This document shows, piece after piece, positions 52,350 to 60,570 of a stretch of DNA of 64,000 bases (its first letter is position 1; each line of letters begins with the position of its first letter). Below the pieces are notes generated by a model, which saw only the letters and a list, made by a program, of their open reading frames with translations, searched no databases and was not told where the DNA came from. The stretch lies in the NCBI GenBank assembly GCA_963708515.1, contig CAVPSX010000005.1, positions 1 through 64,000 on the forward strand, in the 5' to 3' direction. A program made the position numbers and the translations under genes. Source of the stretch: JAPLJM01 sp963708515. GTDB taxonomy: Bacteria; Desulfobacterota; Syntrophia; Syntrophales; Fen-1087.

Positions 52350-52703
52350 TCACTGATAATGGATCTCGAAGGGTTTGTTGGTGATGAACAGGACGGTCAC
52401 ATCGCACTCGGCGGTGGCGCCATGCTCCATCACCATCCCCTCCGGAAACCAGACGAAACTACCGGGGCCGTAATGTCCCGCGTGCGTCACGAGCGTTCCC
52501 TCCAGCACATACATGCCGTGCGCGCACGGATGGGTATGCCGCACGTTGATCACACCGGCGGGATAGCGGACGAGACGGACCATCATGCCGCTGTCGGGAT
52601 CGCTCACCAGATGCTTCCGATAAAGCATCCGTCCCAGTTTCTCGTTATAACCCTCCTCCCAGGGGATTGCCCGGGTATCGATTGCGATCATTTTCTCACC
52701 CAT
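52350..52703 (-). CDS. Cupin-domain protein
   Basis: 117 residues from ATG 52703, chosen because AAGGAG lies 6 bases upstream; a longer frame reaches 52727. VRHTHPCAHGMYVLEGTL is cupin motif 1 (HxH and Glu/Tyr region) and PGSFVWFPEGMVMEHGA is motif 2, with a metal-binding His. The single-domain size fits a small cupin isomerase, sensor or dioxygenase-like protein; the substrate is unknown. It is transcribed alone from the promoter at 52771-52799. Confidence 0.82.
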   Translation of the reverse strand: MGEKMIAIDTRAIPWEEGYNEKLGRMLYRKHLVSDPDSGMMVRLVRYPAGVINVRHTHPCAHGMYVLEGTLVTHAGHYGPGSFVWFPEGMVMEHGATAECDVTVLFITNKPFEIHYQ

Positions 52704-52770
52704 TTCCGGCTCCTTCCCGGCAGTCAAAGCGCGCCCGGATTAATCTAATTATTGCTTTTTATGACACGGG

Positions 52771-52799
52771 AATATACGAAGAATGTCCTTGTGTGTCAA
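52771..52799 (-). promoter_or_regulatory. Promoter of the cupin gene, TTGACACACAA type
   Basis: Minus-strand TTGACA (52799-52794) with the extension TTGACACACAA, and TATATT (52776-52771), 17 bp apart. The leader to ATG 52703 is about 60 bases. It lies in the 260-base gap to the divergent HerA-like gene. Confidence 0.6.
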
Positions 52800-52967
52800 T
52801 AAAATCCTGGATGTAAACTCAACACCTTTTCGTACTATAGCCGAATCCATCGGCGACTTCTCATGAGTTCGCCAATATTGATGAACCCGTAAAAAGTCAA
52901 GTAACTATTGACAAAGTTGTTTTTTCTTCTGTATGGTTCTCCAGTCAAAACCGCCCAGGAGGGGAAT

Positions 52968-54437
52968 ATGAACAAAGAAGCCGTACCCATGGTCATTGCC
53001 AAAGCGAAGGCTGAAATTGCCATCCTCCCCAAAATGGCCAATCGACACGGCCTCATCGCCGGCGCCACAGGCACCGGCAAGACAGTGACGCTGAGAACCA
53101 TGGCCGAGCAGTTCAGCTCGATTGGCGTTCCGGTTTTCATGGCCGACGTCAAGGGGGACCTCTCCGGTCTTCCTTTTCCGGGGGGAGAAAATGCCCGGGT
53201 CAGTGAGCGAATTCGCGAGCTGGGCCTTGAGGACTTTCAATTTCAGGGGTTCCCGGTCATGTTCTGGGACGTCTTCGGCGAGCAGGGGCACCCCGTTCGC
53301 GCCACGATTTCCGAACTGGGTCCGTTGCTTTTGAGCCGCATCCTGTCGCTTAACGATATTCAAACCGGCGTCCTGACGCTTGTCTTCAAGGTTGCCGATG
53401 ATAATGGCCTTCTGCTGTTGGATTTGAAAGATTTGCGGTCGATGATCCAGTTCGTAGGCGAGCAGGCGCCGCAACTCCAGAAACAATACGGCAATATCTC
53501 CGCCGCCAGCATCGGGGCCATTCAGCGTGGCCTGCTGAATCTTGAACAGCAGGGGGCAAGTTCATTTTTCGGCGAGCCGGCCCTCAATCTCAACGATCTC
53601 ATTCAGACCGACGTCAATGGAAAAGGCTTCATAAACATTCTCGCAGCCGATCGGTTGATGCAATCGCCGAAACTCTACGCGACGTTTCTGCTCTGGATGC
53701 TGGCCGAACTCTTTGAGCAACTTCCCGAAACGGGCGACCCGGAAAAACCCAAGCTCGTTTTCTTTTTCGACGAAGCCCACCTGCTCTTTGACGATGCACC
53801 CAGGGCACTTGCGGACAAGATCGAGCAGGTCGTCCGCCTGATTCGTTCCAAGGGTGTGGGTGTGTATTTCATCACCCAGAATCCGCTTGATCTGCCGGAA
53901 ACCGTTCTGGGTCAGTTGGGCAATCGCGTACAGCATGCACTGAGGGCATTCACGCCCAGGGACCAGAAGACCGTCAAGGCCGCCGCAGAAACGTTCCGCG
54001 CCCAAAAGGGCCTGGATGTAGCTGCCGTCATCATGGAACTGGAGGTGGGAGAGGCCTTGATTTCGGTACTGGACAAAAAGGGGGCGCCGACGGTGGTGGA
54101 ACGGGCGTATATCTGCCCGCCGCATAGTCGCCTGACGCCCCTGACATCCGATGAAAGAGGCCGCATCATCAAAGCGTCCGTCCTCTTCGGACACTATGAA
54201 AAGACCGTTGACCGGGAATCGGCCTATGAAATCCTGAAAGAAAAGACGGCAAAGCAGGAACAAGAAACCGCGGCCGTTGCCGCTGAAAAACAGCGTCCGG
54301 CCGCCGGGCGCGGGCAGGCCGGAGATTTCCTTGCGGCTGCCGCAAAAAGCGCGGCCCATGCGATCGGCAGCCAGGTCGGACGGCAGATTATCCGGGGCGT
54401 ACTGGGCTCTCTCTTCGGTGGGGGGAAAAAGAGGTGA
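52968..54437 (+). CDS. HerA-like ATPase of the DUF853 family
   Basis: 489 residues from ATG 52968, chosen because AGGAGG lies 5 bases upstream; a longer frame from 52908 includes the leader. Walker A is GATGTGKT (near residue 30), FMADVKGDLSGLP follows, Walker B is LVFFFDEAHLLF, and VYFITQNPLDLPETVLGQLGNRVQHALRAFTP is the sensor/arginine region of HerA/FtsK-type ATPases. The C-terminal tail is Ala/Gln-rich and ends with GSLFGGGKKR, typical of DUF853. The family hydrolyses NTPs; a DNA-related role is assumed. No nuclease partner (NurA) is near. Confidence 0.9.
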   Translation: MNKEAVPMVIAKAKAEIAILPKMANRHGLIAGATGTGKTVTLRTMAEQFSSIGVPVFMADVKGDLSGLPFPGGENARVSERIRELGLEDFQFQGFPVMFWDVFGEQGHPVRATISELGPLLLSRILSLNDIQTGVLTLVFKVADDNGLLLLDLKDLRSMIQFVGEQAPQLQKQYGNISAASIGAIQRGLLNLEQQGASSFFGEPALNLNDLIQTDVNGKGFINILAADRLMQSPKLYATFLLWMLAELFEQLPETGDPEKPKLVFFFDEAHLLFDDAPRALADKIEQVVRLIRSKGVGVYFITQNPLDLPETVLGQLGNRVQHALRAFTPRDQKTVKAAAETFRAQKGLDVAAVIMELEVGEALISVLDKKGAPTVVERAYICPPHSRLTPLTSDERGRIIKASVLFGHYEKTVDRESAYEILKEKTAKQEQETAAVAAEKQRPAAGRGQAGDFLAAAAKSAAHAIGSQVGRQIIRGVLGSLFGGGKKR

Positions 54438-54517
54438 AAAGCTGAATCAGCCATTTACTTTTTTCCGTGTTTCCACTATAGTCGACCCTAAACAAAAAAT
54501 TCATTTAGGAGGATGAC

Positions 54518-54814
54518 ATGAAGAAAATGATTTTAGTTATCGGTGTGTTGCTGCTTGCTGTGTCTTTTGCATTTGCCGCCGGGCCGAAAAGCTACCAGGT
54601 CACAGGCCCTGTGCTCGAAGTGAAGGATGATGTCATTGTCGTGCAAAAAGGCCAGGACAAATGGGAAATCGCAAAGGACAAGACCACGAAAGTCACAGGC
54701 GATCTCAAGGTCGGCCAGAAGGTGACCATCCAGTACCAGATGAAGGCCACAGAGATTGACGCCAAGGGTGCTCCGGCGAAACCGGCTGCCAAGGAGGCGC
54801 CGAAGAAAAAATAG
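54518..54814 (+). CDS. Small exported protein with a beta-barrel-like (DUF5666-type) domain
   Basis: 98 residues. A signal peptide (MKKMILVIGVLLLAVSFAFA, cleavage after AFAA) is followed by YQVTGPVLEVKDDVIVVQKGQDKWEIAKDKTTKVTG and DLKVGQKVTIQYQMKATEI, an OB-like pattern found in small periplasmic proteins, and a Lys/Ala/Pro tail. AGGAGG lies 6 bases before the ATG. It is a single gene between the HerA-like gene and a GNAT gene. No function can be assigned. Confidence 0.72.
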   Translation: MKKMILVIGVLLLAVSFAFAAGPKSYQVTGPVLEVKDDVIVVQKGQDKWEIAKDKTTKVTGDLKVGQKVTIQYQMKATEIDAKGAPAKPAAKEAPKKK

Positions 54815-54829
54815 TCAGGCCTCGAAATT

Positions 54830-54953
54830 TTGATCAACATGGATTGAAGTACTCTCGCAGTCGCGGCGCCTACCGGTATCCCGTGCACAATCTGGCCGTG
54901 CTTGCGGAACCGCAAATTCCCGAAAAATACCATCAAATCGCGCCCCGGAAATG
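54830..54953 (+). pseudogene. Possible 3' remnant of a RimK-family (RLAN-domain) gene
   Basis: The frame ending in TGA just at the GNAT start reads FDQHGLKYSRSRGAYRYPV, then HNLAVLAEPQIPEKYHQIAP. The GLKYSR...YRYPVHNLAVL run is reminiscent of a conserved part of RimK-like glutamate-ligase family proteins. There is no start codon with a ribosome site. The call is tentative. Confidence 0.3.
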
Positions 54954-55436
54954 ATTATCAGTGTTTCGGAATATATGCCGGGTCTCCTTGGCCGGATAAC
55001 GGAGCTGCACGCCGGGTATTACCATCAGCACTGGGGCTTTGACCTTTTTTTCGAGACCAAGGTGGCCGTTGAGCTGGCCGATTTCCTGCAGCACTTCGAT
55101 GTGATGCGGGATGGGTTGTGGGCGGCCGTGGCGGATGACCTTATTATTGGTGCAATTGCCGTCAGCGGGCGCGATGCCGCGACGATCGGGGCGAGGTTGC
55201 GCTGGCTGATCGTTGCGCCGCAATATCAAAGCCGGGGATACGGAAAGCGGTTGATGCGCGCGGCGATGGACTTTTGCAGACAAACGCGTTTCAAGCGGAT
55301 TTATCTGACGACATTCGCAGGGCTTGATGCAGCACGGCATTTATACGAGCAGGAGGGGTTCCGCGTCAAGATCGAGCAGGAGGATGCCCATTGGGGAAAG
55401 ACCGTACGGGAACAGACCTTCGAGTTGATGCTGTGA
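54951..55436 (+). CDS. GNAT-family N-acetyltransferase
   Basis: 161 residues. LRWLIVAPQYQSRGYGKRLMRAAM (residues ~84-106) holds the acetyl-CoA binding QxxGxG/A motif, and FKRIYLTTFAGLDAARHLYEQEGFRV is the following motif B. The N-terminal half (GRITELHAGYYHQHWGFDLFFE) resembles the GNAT domain found attached to MarR or peptidase partners in other species, so it may be a stand-alone form. Acceptor unknown. Confidence 0.85.
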   Translation: MIISVSEYMPGLLGRITELHAGYYHQHWGFDLFFETKVAVELADFLQHFDVMRDGLWAAVADDLIIGAIAVSGRDAATIGARLRWLIVAPQYQSRGYGKRLMRAAMDFCRQTRFKRIYLTTFAGLDAARHLYEQEGFRVKIEQEDAHWGKTVREQTFELML

Positions 55437-55442
55437 GAGTTT

Positions 55443-55622
55443 TGCATAACCGGCGGAAAATGGTTCGCAAGCGGCGAATGAAAGATTTTTCGTTGATGGG
55501 GACACGACTTTGTCAAGCCCCCTCCCCATGACTAATTTATTGATTTCAAGCATATTCGTGCCTTATAATATTTTATGCGAAAAAGATTTTGAGCCGCGGC
55601 GAAGCCATTTTTCAAAGGTCTC
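55443..55622 (+). repeat. MITE-like intergenic element, copy C
   Basis: About 180 bp. The left end GCATAACCGGCGGAAAATGG and the right end GCGAAGCCATTTTTCAAAGG match copies A and B. The central part shares GTTGATGGGGACACGACT with copy A. It lies between the convergent GNAT and ATP-grasp genes. Confidence 0.8.
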
Positions 55623-55659
55623 GCTGTGGTGATGGGATCACGCCGCGGAATCGGTCTTC

Positions 55660-56604
55660 TTATGAAAAGTTATTGAGGGCCCACCTTACCCGCGTTTCAG
55701 CAGTAGTAAAAACGTCCGATGGCGCTCGATCAACCTGGTCAAGGCGTTTTCGCAGGCCCTTACCATTGGCCAACTGAATGGCCAGTCCCGGACGGGCGTT
55801 TAGTTCCAGAAGCAGAGGCCCTCGGTCTTTATCAATCACCAGATCCACGCCAAGATACCCTAAGCCGGTAATCTCGAAAGTTTCAGCCGCCATCCACAGC
55901 ATCTTTTCCCAGTAAGGGACCTGAATTCCGCTGACAGGGTTCACTGTGTCCGGATGGTGGGTGATGACCTGGGAGAGATGGACAGCAGACGTCGTAATAC
56001 CATCGGCCATTTCGATGCCCGCACCGATTGCCCCTCGATGAAGGTTGGCCTTGCCGTCGGATGCTTTGGTAGGAAGTCGTACCATGGACATCACCGGAAC
56101 GCCACGATAGACAACAATCCTCACGTCCGGAACACCGAGAAAGGTTACGGCGGCAAAGATAGGATCCGGATGAACCAGCGCTTCCACAATAGCAAAGTCC
56201 TCAAGCCCTGATAAGGAAAAAATCCCCGAGAGGATTTCAGAGACATGATAGGAGAAATCCTCAAAGGAGATAACCTCTCCGCTTTGCGTAGCATATCCTC
56301 CCTCCGTGCGATTCCTGATAAGAAGAATCCCACTTCCTCCAGAACCACGTGCCGGTTTGACCACAAATTCATTATGCCCCCCGAGAGCCTCCTGAATCCC
56401 GGTAATATCCCCATGCGTTTCTACCAGGTAGTATAGAGGGGGCGTGGGAATATGATGGGTCTCTGCCAATTTCTTGGTCAGCATCTTATTATCGACGCGA
56501 GGGAAAAATGAACGGGGGTTGCACCGCATGATGTAGTCGGCATTCCGGCTGTTTATGCCCAGGATTCCAGCTTTCTTCAATCCACGGAACGCTTGCCAAA
56601 TCAC
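55660..56604 (-). CDS. Alpha-L-glutamate ligase-like ATP-grasp protein
   Basis: 314 residues from GTG 56604, which overlaps the true stop of the upstream gene (TGA 56603-56601) as GTGA. The N-terminal GLKKAGILGINSRNADYIMRCNPRSFFP is typical of this family's pre-domain; FVVKPARGSGGSGILLI is the ATP-grasp nucleotide loop, and GVDLVIDKDRGPLLLELNARPGL has the metal-binding Glu/Asn. It would form an amide bond, probably adding Glu to a peptide or protein. It can appear fused to the upstream protein because of a frameshift in the latter; the two should be treated as separate genes. Confidence 0.85.
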   Translation of the reverse strand: MIWQAFRGLKKAGILGINSRNADYIMRCNPRSFFPRVDNKMLTKKLAETHHIPTPPLYYLVETHGDITGIQEALGGHNEFVVKPARGSGGSGILLIRNRTEGGYATQSGEVISFEDFSYHVSEILSGIFSLSGLEDFAIVEALVHPDPIFAAVTFLGVPDVRIVVYRGVPVMSMVRLPTKASDGKANLHRGAIGAGIEMADGITTSAVHLSQVITHHPDTVNPVSGIQVPYWEKMLWMAAETFEITGLGYLGVDLVIDKDRGPLLLELNARPGLAIQLANGKGLRKRLDQVDRAPSDVFTTAETRVRWALNNFS

Positions 56605-58131
56605 GGTAAGCCTCTCAGCGCGCGAAAACGGAAGATTTCCGATAGACGATATCCGGTATAACGTCCCAGAAGAATCTGCGCTGCGGCTACGGCTGCCAGC
56701 AATTCGGGAAATACAAAAAAGGTGATCTGAATGGGCTCCCAGCTTATAATTCCATAGGCAAGGATAGACACTGAAAGCGCTTCCGGCAGCAGTCCGGAAA
56801 CCTTCCGCCACTCCTGCTTCCTCGACGAGGACGAAGAATCGTTCGATGACCATGGTTAATATGACAAAGGGAAGTAACCCGACAGCCATTAATTGCCGCA
56901 GTCCAATTTTGTTCCCCACCAGGGCAAGGATCGTGAAACAGGCAATCACGAAGGTCAGGATCACAGACATGCGGGGGACCAGCAGGAGACGGAATTTGTC
57001 GAGAAACAGGCGTACGGCGTATCCAATAAATAATATTCCAGCAAAGATTCCCAAACCGTAAATCAATCCCGTGCCACGAAAGGCCAAAGCCATCAGTACG
57101 GGCATGAAAATTCCGAAGGTGGGAAAACCAACCATATTTCTCAGGAATCCGACGATGAGGGCTCCTACAGGGATCAACAGAAGAATACGAAAAGTCTGCT
57201 GGAATTCAGGGGGCAGGCGAAAGAGCGACCAATTGTCGAGAAAGCCGGTAGAATGTTGGGTTCGCTCAAAATGCAAACGCCAATGACTGACAATCTCTCT
57301 ATTGGTGATCCATCGTATTTCCAGAAGCTCACCACCGGACACATGTGCAACAGGCAAACCATCCGTTGCCAATGGGAGAAGCGTGGCCGTATTTTTTTCA
57401 ATCTCCCCTGTCTCTGGCCAGAGGCTCTCCCATATTTTGCCGGTCCATACTTCGATCCAGATGAGAGGCCGGGCCTCAATCCCTTCAATAAGCCGTAATC
57501 CCTGTACAGGGCGGGACGGAAGGCCTGAAGCTTCTAACAATGTTTGAATTGCGGCCACCCGGCCATATTTTTCCTGAACAATGCGCCACGCTTGAACATC
57601 TTGATCTTTTGGAGAAGGTTGTATCCACTTCCCCTTGACAGCCGCGATAACTGCCTTGACTCGGGCCGCTGGAGCAAGTTGCATCCAGTTCCCTGCTAAA
57701 CGCTCGGCCAAGGTCTGTTCTTCCCTTTCTATCCCCGGTGAGACCTTTTCACCGGTTGGAGGGTCAGTTCTGAAGGAGCGCCCCGGGCGAACAAGGATAA
57801 TCGCCCGGTAATTAATCTCTTCTTCTCCCGGTCCTATTGATCCTGACCAAGCGCCAATCCGATTTGGCCCTTTCTGGACCAGGTTGAAATTCAGGGTTCC
57901 CGATGTGACTTTTTCTTCGAGGAGCATTCGCCCGGCCTGCTCAATCGGGAGCGCAAGCGTTAGAGAGGTTTCTCCTTTTCCGCCCTTAATGTGGGCATCT
58001 ACCAGGAGCTGCCATGTTTTGCCCGGGGCGGTCGGGAAGATTGGATATCCCATCCAAACAATACGATAGGCAAGGAGACAGGCTGTCAGGAGAAGCAGGG
58101 CTAACGCCAGCAGGACAGCAGGACGTTTCAC
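56601..58131 (-). pseudogene. Inactive transglutaminase-like seven-helix membrane protein, one frameshift
   Basis: From GTG 58131 the first ~430 residues have an N-terminal helix, a periplasmic transglutaminase-like domain (SGLPSRPVQGLRLIEG, without a catalytic triad), and several membrane helices (MVGFPTFGIFMPVLMALAF, LVPRMSVILTFVIACFTILAL). Near 56785-56800 the frame shifts: the continuation ILAYGIISWEPIQITFFVFPELLAAVAAAQILLGRY is in another frame and ends at TGA 56603-56601. One missing base at this point restores a normal ~510-residue protein. The family (UUP1/7TM) regularly neighbours the ATP-grasp and zinc-protease genes seen here. It overlaps the zinc protease stop by 4 bases. Confidence 0.82.
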
Positions 58132-58745
58132 TTATTTTGAACCTCAGGACAAATCGGTGGGGCACACTTCTCTTTCATACAGTCAACGATAAAATTTTTC
58201 TTGAGGGCATTACGACCCACCAGGAGTGGATACTTGACTTTGGATCGATCATTGAGATTGACACGAGTACGGATATGCTTGCTTCCGATGCAGAACTCCA
58301 TCATCACCACGGGTCTCTGTTCACGCGCTTCGGCAGACCGGACGGTTTTCCGAGCAACGATCGGTAAGCTTAATTGCAGACCCCCGTACTTTTCCGGCAA
58401 CTTAAAATCGACAATATCTCCCTTAATGACCATATCCCTGGCATCAAGAGACGTTTGAGCTGCTCCTGTGTCAATGCGGGCCGGCAACTTCACCCGCCAT
58501 GGCAGAATGATGACGTCTTCTACAATGCCAACGGCAATTCTCTCTTCAGCTTCAACCATTCCTGCCAAACTAAAGGCGACTATGAAGAAAGCTATACAGA
58601 ATAAACCACCCTTTATTTTATTCCTGTTCCAATAAATGTTGAGTATCTTCCCAAAATCCAAGGTATATTCCCTACGTTTTTTATTTGGTGAGAGTCCATT
58701 ATCATATAAGAGAAAAATAATAAAGTTCGCATTGTACGTCAACAA
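58128..58745 (-). CDS. Retropepsin-like zinc protease family protein (RimB/ATP-dependent zinc protease type)
   Basis: Up to 205 residues. After a hydrophobic export segment (GLFCIAFFIVAFSLAGMVEA) comes ILPWRVKLPARIDTGAAQTSLDA, in which DTGA is the retropepsin-like active-site motif of PF05618, and YPLLVGRNALKKNFIVDC at the other end. The furthest ATG (58745) lies upstream of a promoter-like TTGACG, so a TTG at 58661 preceded by AGGGA is a likely start. It heads a three-gene operon with the inactive transglutaminase and the ATP-grasp ligase, a set seen in many proteobacteria and thought to process glutamylated proteins. Confidence 0.8.
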   Translation of the reverse strand: MLTYNANFIIFLLYDNGLSPNKKRREYTLDFGKILNIYWNRNKIKGGLFCIAFFIVAFSLAGMVEAEERIAVGIVEDVIILPWRVKLPARIDTGAAQTSLDARDMVIKGDIVDFKLPEKYGGLQLSLPIVARKTVRSAEAREQRPVVMMEFCIGSKHIRTRVNLNDRSKVKYPLLVGRNALKKNFIVDCMKEKCAPPICPEVQNK

Positions 58746-58893
58746 GAAATGGCTGTGACATTACCCCGGGGTATGTAACAAGCTAAAATTGGTTTTCTGC
58801 AATTTATAATTATTGCGGTTTGAAAGGCTGCATAAGAGGTGAAAAAGTAACATTTCAGTAAGTGGGTTGGCAAGGCTTCAGGGATGAAAACTC

Positions 58894-58932
58894 AAAAGCC
58901 CCCTGTCCGACACGATCGGATCAGGGGGCTTT
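58894..58932 (+). terminator. Strong bidirectional Rho-independent terminator
   Basis: AAAAGCCCCCTG on the left pairs with CAGGGGGCTTTT on the right around TCCGA-cacga-TCGGA, a stem of about 15 bp ending in A/T tracts on both strands. It lies in the 253-base gap between the zinc protease gene and the AtpZ-like gene, both on the minus strand. The rest of the gap shows nothing else. Confidence 0.85.
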
Positions 58933-58961
58933 TGGCAGATCATGAAAAGATCCTATGCTAA

Positions 58962-58996
58962 AGGGGGACACGACTTCGTCATCTCCCCCCTTTTTT
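58962..58996 (-). terminator. Terminator of the AtpZ-like gene, related to the GGGGACACGAC hairpin family
   Basis: GGGGGACACGAC-ttc-GTCATCTCCCCC followed by a T-run on the plus strand and preceded by an A-run, so it can terminate in both directions. It directly follows the stop of the AtpZ-like gene at 58999. The GGGGACACGAC...GTC core is the same as in the intergenic elements at 3223 and 55443. Confidence 0.7.
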
Positions 58997-58998
58997 GT

Positions 58999-59244
58999 TT
59001 ATACCTTTTTCCTTTTGAGCCAGGCCTCCTGATACAACCTTCCGATGGAGGTAGCCAGCGCCAGGAAGAACAACCCGAACATGAAGTTGGGCGCCGTCCC
59101 GAGCCACTCGTCCAGCAGATGCCCGAGGTACAGGAACAGAAGCGACGCAAAGACGATGGCGAATCCCCAGGCGGAGAGCATCAGGATGTGCCCGTACTGC
59201 TGCATCTCTCGAAGCGTGTTTCTCTGGGTCGTCTGCGTGTTCAT
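58999..59244 (-). CDS. AtpZ/AtpI-like small membrane protein
   Basis: 81 residues with two membrane helices (LMLSAWGFAIVFASLLFLYLGHLLDEWLG and FMFGLFFLALATSIGRLYQ). The G..LDEWLGTAPNFMFGLFF arrangement matches the AtpZ/AtpI family (PF09527) that helps assemble or adds Mg/Ca transport to F-type ATPases. No ATP synthase genes are in the window, so its partner may be another ion-moving complex. It follows the gene at 59293 by 48 bases, same strand. Confidence 0.72.
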   Translation of the reverse strand: MNTQTTQRNTLREMQQYGHILMLSAWGFAIVFASLLFLYLGHLLDEWLGTAPNFMFGLFFLALATSIGRLYQEAWLKRKKV

Positions 59245-59292
59245 GTTCCGTCCCTCCGTTCCTGAAAATGGGCCTGTCTGATATCCGTAAGC

Positions 59293-59568
59293 TTAACCCA
59301 CCATGTTCTTGATCGCATCGATCACGGGATTCGTGAACAGGGCGATCAACACCGTGTAGAGCGCGAAGGCGCCGACGGTCTCGCTGGTGTATATCCGCTC
59401 ATATTTGTTCTTGAGCGAAATGATGATCAGCCCGCCGACGATCAGGCAACCGAGCTGGAAATAGGGGAAGTTGCCGGCGCCTGCCAGGGCGTATTCCGCG
59501 AAGCTGAAAGTTGCCGTCAGAAGAACCACCGCCGCCGCTACCATCATTGTTCCGATTGTCTTTTTCAT
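59293..59568 (-). CDS. Small exported or membrane protein of unknown function
   Basis: 91 residues. MKKTIGTMMVAAAVVLLTATFSFAEYA is a clear signal peptide. Two further hydrophobic helices follow (FPYFQLGCLIVGGLIIISLKNKY and GAFALYTVLIALFTNPVIDAI). The two-helix hairpin layout resembles an ATPase c-subunit, but the ion-binding acidic residue is missing, so I do not call it one. It precedes the AtpZ-like gene in the same operon; AGGAGG lies upstream of the ATG. Confidence 0.65.
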   Translation of the reverse strand: MKKTIGTMMVAAAVVLLTATFSFAEYALAGAGNFPYFQLGCLIVGGLIIISLKNKYERIYTSETVGAFALYTVLIALFTNPVIDAIKNMVG

Positions 59569-59936
59569 GATCTGTACCCTCCTTGGGATTTTGTTTGTTT
59601 TGTTTGACTTCTACTAATGCGGGAAGCGTGCCAGAACAGAAGACCACGACAAGAAATACCGTAAGTGCTTGAGTTGTCATTGAATATAACATCGGCTGGG
59701 GAGATTGAATATGGCACTTCACGGCTTTTACGGTTTGATATTTTAAAGAATCTTTCAATGCGCTTGAAAGAAATGGTTCAGATGAAAGGGTTCCGGCGTT
59801 CTCACGTTTCGTTATGTCCGCATCATGGAGGTGGGGGCGACTGAAAAAAGAAAACCCCAGTCCACTTTCCGGAAAGAGGTTTAATGTATCTCTCATAATC
59901 AAGAATTTATCGACTCCGCCGCTTTTTTCGCTTCCA
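59569..59936 (-). other. 368-base region before the two-gene membrane operon
   Basis: Between the yedF stop and the start of the gene at 59568. It is fairly AT-rich and should hold the promoter for the two membrane genes, but no strong -35/-10 pair was identified. Open frames that run through it are not credible. No hairpin was noticed after yedF. Confidence 0.4.
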
Positions 59937-60563
59937 TCAGGGGCGCAACAAACGGCCGGCTCCGGCCATGGTTTCGGCGATGTCGTACATATTGGAAATA
60001 TGACCCACTGCAACCGAATCGCCAAGTTCGAAATAGTTTACGCAGGTCCCACAGATCAGGATGTCCACGCCGGTCTGCGCCAATTGCTGCAAATCGTCGA
60101 GGACCGCTGAATCCTTCGCGGCAAGCTTGACTCCGGCGTTGTAACAGATGATGATATCGGGCAAAGGGTTCAATTGCAGCAGGGTATGGATGAAGCCCCG
60201 TATGAGAATGTCCCCGAGGACGTCATCCCCCCGTCCCATGTGGTTATCCGACAGGACGACCACAAAAGGCCTACGATCCTTCACGGGCGCAGCGGCGCAC
60301 GACAGCTCACCGGCCAGCGCCTCGTCATCCGCCGGGGCCTGAGGTGTTGCCCCGGTCCTTGTGAGGGTAATTTTCCTGATCTCGCCGCCTTTGTCCGTTA
60401 CGGAGAAGCAACAGGCTGTCTTTGCCGCCATTCGCCGGATGTTTTCTACGGCAAAGGGATTATCCACGAGGACGATCACTTCTTCATTTGCTTCTATTGC
60501 CTTTTTCGCTAAAATAACCGGTTGCGGGCAGGCAAGCCCTCTGGCGTCAATAGTTGTCGGCAT
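59937..60563 (-). CDS. yedF: Selenium metabolism protein YedF (TusA-DsrE)
   Basis: 208 residues from ATG 60563, chosen because AGGAG lies 4 bases upstream; the frame is open further but the extension is not protein-like. Residues 1-75 are a TusA domain (IDARGLACPQPVILAKKAI, with the Cys of CPxP), and residues ~95-208 are a DsrE-like domain (PFVVVLSDNHMGRGDDVLGDILIRGFIHTLLQ, VDILICGTCVNYFEL with Cys). This is the YedF layout associated with selenium trafficking. It is divergent from yedE, with a 9-bp inverted repeat between the two operons. Confidence 0.9.
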   Translation of the reverse strand: MPTTIDARGLACPQPVILAKKAIEANEEVIVLVDNPFAVENIRRMAAKTACCFSVTDKGGEIRKITLTRTGATPQAPADDEALAGELSCAAAPVKDRRPFVVVLSDNHMGRGDDVLGDILIRGFIHTLLQLNPLPDIIICYNAGVKLAAKDSAVLDDLQQLAQTGVDILICGTCVNYFELGDSVAVGHISNMYDIAETMAGAGRLLRP

Positions 60564-60570
60564 AGAACTC

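Noticed and set aside
59293..59568. ATP synthase c-subunit next to the AtpZ-like gene
   Set aside because: Two helices are present but the ion-binding acidic residue and Gly-rich motif are missing, and a signal peptide precedes them.
59399..60025. Open frame of 208 codons on the minus strand
   Set aside because: It is out of frame with two recognisable genes (59293-59568 and yedF) and has no family motifs or protein-like composition.
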